Source: Rhodobiaceae bacterium UBA7804
GTDB lineage: Bacteria; Pseudomonadota; Alphaproteobacteria; Parvibaculales; Parvibaculaceae
Direction of reading: 5' to 3'
Assembly (NCBI GenBank): GCA_002480495.1
Contig: DLCG01000017.1
Location: 62,473-126,472 of the forward strand
Length of the DNA stretch: 64,000 nucleotides
Shown one piece after another: positions 61,404 through 64,000 of the stretch (position 1 is the stretch's first letter; the number at the start of each line of letters is the position of its first letter). A program made the position numbers and the translations under genes. The notes beneath the pieces are model-generated. The model was not told the origin of the DNA. It was given only the letters and a program-made list of their open reading frames with translations, and did not search any database.

Positions 61404-61934
61404 ATGCCGCCCATGCTGGACCGGATTCCGTCGAACGCCATCCCCTGGATTCTGATCGCCGCGAGCGCCGCGACGATCGGCGGTGCCTTGTTTTTCGAGC
61501 ATGTGCTGGGCTATGTGCCCTGTTCACTCTGCTATCTCGGCCGTCAGCCGCATTATTTCGCCATCGGCGCCGCCCTCATTGCCGGCATCCTCTCCCGGGA
61601 GGCCAATATCGGCATCGGCGTGCTTTTTTTTCTCGGCTTGTGCGCCGCCGCCTATCTGACGGGGGCGGGCATCTCGGCCTATCATGCCGGCGTCGAATAT
61701 CACTGGTGGGCAGGGCCGGAAAGCTGCGCGGGCGGAAACCTCGTGTCGAACTCCCTGGAAGACCTGCAGTCCGCGCTCTCGGGCGGGGCCAAGCCTCCCC
61801 GTTGCGATGCCGCCGCCTGGTCGATTTTCGGCATCTCGCTCGCGGGCTTCAATTTCCTTATCTCGCTCGCTCTGACCGCCCTTTCCGCGCTGCCGCTGTT
61901 GCGCTATTTCCGTGAAAGCAGAGGAGAGGTCTGA
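61404..61934 (+). CDS. dsbB: disulfide bond formation protein B
   Basis: 176-residue inner-membrane protein with four transmembrane segments. YVPCSLCYLGRQPHY has the first CxxC; the second pair, C in AGPESCAGGN and in KPPRCDAAAW, lies in the second periplasmic loop. It reoxidises periplasmic DsbA and passes electrons to ubiquinone. Starts at 61404 or 61413 lack strong ribosome sites; length agrees with the family. It ends with ATGA overlap on coq7, a natural ubiquinone link. Confidence 0.9.
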   Translation: MPPMLDRIPSNAIPWILIAASAATIGGALFFEHVLGYVPCSLCYLGRQPHYFAIGAALIAGILSREANIGIGVLFFLGLCAAAYLTGAGISAYHAGVEYHWWAGPESCAGGNLVSNSLEDLQSALSGGAKPPRCDAAAWSIFGISLAGFNFLISLALTALSALPLLRYFRESRGEV

Positions 61935-62524
61935 TGGCAGAAGGCGAGGCATCTTCGAAGGCAGCTCGCGTTTCCGCACAACCGGGGCATGCGCGACGTT
62001 CCGCTATCGAGGAGATGATCCGTGTCGACCATGCGGGAGAATATGGCGCGGTCCGCATTTATGAGGGTCAACGCGCGGTCTTCCGCAATCTTCCGCATAA
62101 GCAGGAGATCGCCGACGCGCTGGAGCGCATGGCTAAGGACGAAGAGGTGCATCTCACCCGCTTCAACGAACTGGTTAACGAACGTCAGGTCCGTCCCACC
62201 GCCTTCACCCCCGTCTGGCATGTCGCGGGCTTCGCGCTTGGCGCAGCCACCGCACTTCTCGGTGAGAAGGCGGCGCATGCCTGCACGGCGGCTGTGGAGG
62301 AGGTCATCGACGAGCACTACAGGTCGCAGGTGAACCGCCTCGACCAGATGGGCGAGAAAGAAAAGCCCCTTCGGGACACGATCGAAAAGTTCCGGCAGGA
62401 AGAAGTGGAACATCGCGACGAGGCGATTGCCTCCGGCGCCGAAGAGGCCCCCGCCTATCCGCTGCTCTCCGGTGCCATAAAGGCCGCCTGCCGCCTCGCC
62501 ATCCGGATTTCGGAAAAGGCCTGA
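61934..62524 (+). CDS. coq7: demethoxyubiquinone hydroxylase Coq7
   Basis: 196 residues. Diiron ligands appear in DHAGEYGAVRIYEG, KDEEVHLTRF, EEVIDEHY and EEVEHRDEA. Hydroxylates the penultimate intermediate of ubiquinone. The start overlaps the dsbB stop; both proteins concern quinones. Its N-terminal ~20 residues are a variable tail. Confidence 0.93.
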   Translation: MAEGEASSKAARVSAQPGHARRSAIEEMIRVDHAGEYGAVRIYEGQRAVFRNLPHKQEIADALERMAKDEEVHLTRFNELVNERQVRPTAFTPVWHVAGFALGAATALLGEKAAHACTAAVEEVIDEHYRSQVNRLDQMGEKEKPLRDTIEKFRQEEVEHRDEAIASGAEEAPAYPLLSGAIKAACRLAIRISEKA

Positions 62525-62527
62525 CCC

Positions 62528-63088
62528 CTACGGTTCCAGCTCGCTGTCCCAGTAGAGATAGTCCTGCCAGCTCTCATGGAGATAGTTCGGCGGAAAGGCG
62601 CGGCCGTTCTTGTGCAGGTCACTCACCGTCGGCCGGAAGGGAAACTGCATGGGATGCATCTCCGCATGCTCCGGCATCTTGCCGCCCTTCCTCAGATTGC
62701 AGGGGGCACAGGCCGTGACGACGTTTTCCCACGTCGTCTGGCCGCCGCGCGAACGGGGGACCACGTGGTCAAAGGTGAGCTCATGCCGCGCGCCGCAATA
62801 CTGACAGGTGAACCGGTCGCGCAGAAACAGGTTGAAGCGCGTGAAGGCCGGAAACCGCGCGGGCTTCACATAGGACTTCAGCGACACCACGCTCGGCAGC
62901 TGCATTTCGAAATTCGGTGAACGGACCAGAGTCTCATAGGACGAGACAATGTTTACACGATCGAGAAACACCGCCTTGATCGCATCCTGCCATGACCAGA
63001 GCGAGAGAGGGTAATAGCTGAGCGGCCTGTAATCCGCATTCAACACAAGGGCCGGACAGGCGTCCGGCGTAGCAAACGATCCTTGCAC
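62528..63088 (-). CDS. HNH endonuclease
   Basis: 186 residues. RDRFTCQYCGARHELTFDHV and CAPCNLRKGGK give the zinc CxxC pairs and the HNH histidine. The N-terminal segment PALVLNADYRPLSYYPLS is a common alphaproteobacterial chromosomal type of unknown role. The GTG at 63088 is 7 bases after AGGAGG. Confidence 0.87.
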   Translation of the reverse strand: MQGSFATPDACPALVLNADYRPLSYYPLSLWSWQDAIKAVFLDRVNIVSSYETLVRSPNFEMQLPSVVSLKSYVKPARFPAFTRFNLFLRDRFTCQYCGARHELTFDHVVPRSRGGQTTWENVVTACAPCNLRKGGKMPEHAEMHPMQFPFRPTVSDLHKNGRAFPPNYLHESWQDYLYWDSELEP

Positions 63089-63197
63089 GCCAACCCTCCT
63101 GGGGCCGAAAGCTGCCCATCGCAGCGGGCCCCTCTTTCGAAAGCTTACTATATATGGTGCAACGGCTTTGTGAAGCTGCCAGTCCTTGGCACCGATT

Positions 63198-63872
63198 TCA
63201 CCCTGCAGCGACCGCAGGCCCATAGCGGCCAGCAAAGGCATCGGTAATGAAGCGTCCGCCGAGTTCGAGGCCAGTCTGGTCGATACCATGGCCGAGACCG
63301 GGCGAGACATGCCACTGCACCGTAAGACCCGCCTCCCCGAGGGTCTGCACCGCCTGATGCATCCGCGAGACGGGAAGCATGTCGTCGGCATCGCCGTGAA
63401 TCATCAGGATAGGCGACGCCCCGCGCATCTCATCTGCCAGACGTTCCGGCACGGCGAGCGCTCCCGAATAGCCTACAATGCAGGCGGGCGGAACGGCGCG
63501 GCGGAGGCCAACATGAAGCGCCATCATGGTGCCTTGGCTGAATCCGACCAACGCGAGTTGCGAGCCCTCAAGGCCGCGCAAGGAAAGCTGCTCGTCGATG
63601 AAGCGGTCGAGAACGGGCGCCGCGGCTTCCACGCCGCGCGCGATCTCCGCCGGATCGAGCCGCGTGATCGGAAACCACTGATAACCCATCGGATTGCCAT
63701 CACAGGGCTGAGGCGCATTTGGTGCGATGAAGGCGGCATCCGGCATGACCCGCTGCCAGTGAGACGCAAGCGCTATGAGGTCGTTGCCGTCCGAACCATA
63801 GCCATGACACAGGATGACGAGCTGCCGTGCCTCGCCGCTTTTCGCCGCCACGCTGGGGCCATTGAGCGTCAT
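63198..63872 (-). CDS. phospholipase/carboxylesterase (acyl-protein thioesterase-like)
   Basis: 224 residues. LVILCHGYGSDGNDL, ALVGFSQGTMMALHVGL (nucleophile), MIHGDADDMLPV and GLGHGID follow the serine hydrolase fold. Probably hydrolyses short acyl esters or thioesters; substrate unknown. The start at 63872 follows GAGGAGG. Confidence 0.9.
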   Translation of the reverse strand: MTLNGPSVAAKSGEARQLVILCHGYGSDGNDLIALASHWQRVMPDAAFIAPNAPQPCDGNPMGYQWFPITRLDPAEIARGVEAAAPVLDRFIDEQLSLRGLEGSQLALVGFSQGTMMALHVGLRRAVPPACIVGYSGALAVPERLADEMRGASPILMIHGDADDMLPVSRMHQAVQTLGEAGLTVQWHVSPGLGHGIDQTGLELGGRFITDAFAGRYGPAVAAG

Positions 63873-63951
63873 TCCCTCTGCCTCCTCTTTCGCCGCGCTT
63901 CGCCGCAGGCTATCAATGCGACACCCTAAGCCTGCCGGAGTTGCCGTTTCA

Positions 63952-64000
63952 ATGCAGGATGACACGAGCGGCCGCGAAGTCCTGCGCTTCGCGCCGAGTC
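63952..64000 (+). CDS. gluQ: 5' end of probable glutamyl-Q tRNA(Asp) synthetase (partial)
   Basis: Sixteen codons reading to the window edge: MQDDTSGREVLRFAPS. RFAPS(P) is the start of the class-I aminoacyl-tRNA synthetase signature of GluQRS/GltX. In related genomes an HNH endonuclease gene often lies near gluQRS. A GGAG lies 10 bases upstream. Only the beginning is visible, so this is tentative. Confidence 0.5.
   Translation, partial: MQDDTSGREVLRFAPS

Overview
This 64 kb window is a chromosomal segment of a high-GC alphaproteobacterium. The fdxA - carD - rpoH order, the Coq4 and Coq7 ubiquinone genes, the LuxR and TetR regulators and the wealth of acyl-CoA genes suggest a Parvibaculum-like genus; this is inferred from gene content and was not checked against a database. 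Almost every gene is a complete chromosomal gene. No integrase, transposase or CRISPR array was seen.

Layout. 0-6.3 kb: a 7Fe ferredoxin, a CarD regulator with a long histone-H1-like tail, an RpoH sigma factor, an M48 lipoprotein protease, a degenerate secreted SNase-like protein and a response regulator. 6.5-13.1 kb: tRNA-Arg, a phage-repressor-like S24 protein, a family-9 glycosyltransferase, a PilZ-like protein, a crotonase, an outer-membrane barrel, a thioesterase and a PAS protein. 13.3-15.1 kb: a lone, visibly AT-richer reverse transcriptase with a structured non-coding leader. 15.5-24.1 kb: acyl-CoA dehydrogenase, SDR, three related alpha/beta hydrolases, a DJ-1/PfpI protein, an HCCA-isomerase-like protein and an orphan LuxR. 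24.3-28.6 kb: a glycerolipid operon (G3P dehydrogenase, lipid kinase, alkyl-DHAP-synthase-like flavoprotein). 28.6-50.5 kb: SulP transporter, acyl-CoA ligases, CMD, GST and luciferase-like pairs, MBL, GH84-like and SDR genes, all looking like lipid or xenobiotic catabolism. 50.5-64 kb: long-chain acyl-CoA synthetase, TusA, Coq4/TetR divergon, a TetR-creatininase-glutamine synthetase-FMN reductase operon, CBS, ChaB, tRNA-Leu, DsbB, Coq7, HNH nuclease, an esterase and the start of a probable gluQRS gene.

The most striking item is at 13.3-15.1 kb. The reverse transcriptase has the layout of an antiphage DRT2 system: an RT gene preceded on the same strand by a non-coding RNA that serves as its template. 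The two ends of the ~350-nt leader can pair (15 Watson-Crick pairs). On the opposite (cDNA) strand, a perfect -35 box (TTGACA, 15009) lies about 100 bp downstream of a -10 box (TATACT, 14906). If the RT copies 14894-15019 in tandem, each junction joins these boxes with a 17-nt spacer. The 126-nt unit is then exactly 42 codons with no stop, a ribosome site (GGAG) and ATG sit inside it, and the chromosomal stop codon just beyond the unit is skipped. The predicted repeat protein alternates two amphipathic helices. This matches the rolling-circle 'neo' gene mechanism described for DRT2 and gives a concrete, testable neo sequence.

Elsewhere, genes occur repeatedly as adjacent paralogue pairs (alpha/beta hydrolases, CMD, GST, luciferase-like), and several TetR genes have clear palindromic operator candidates.
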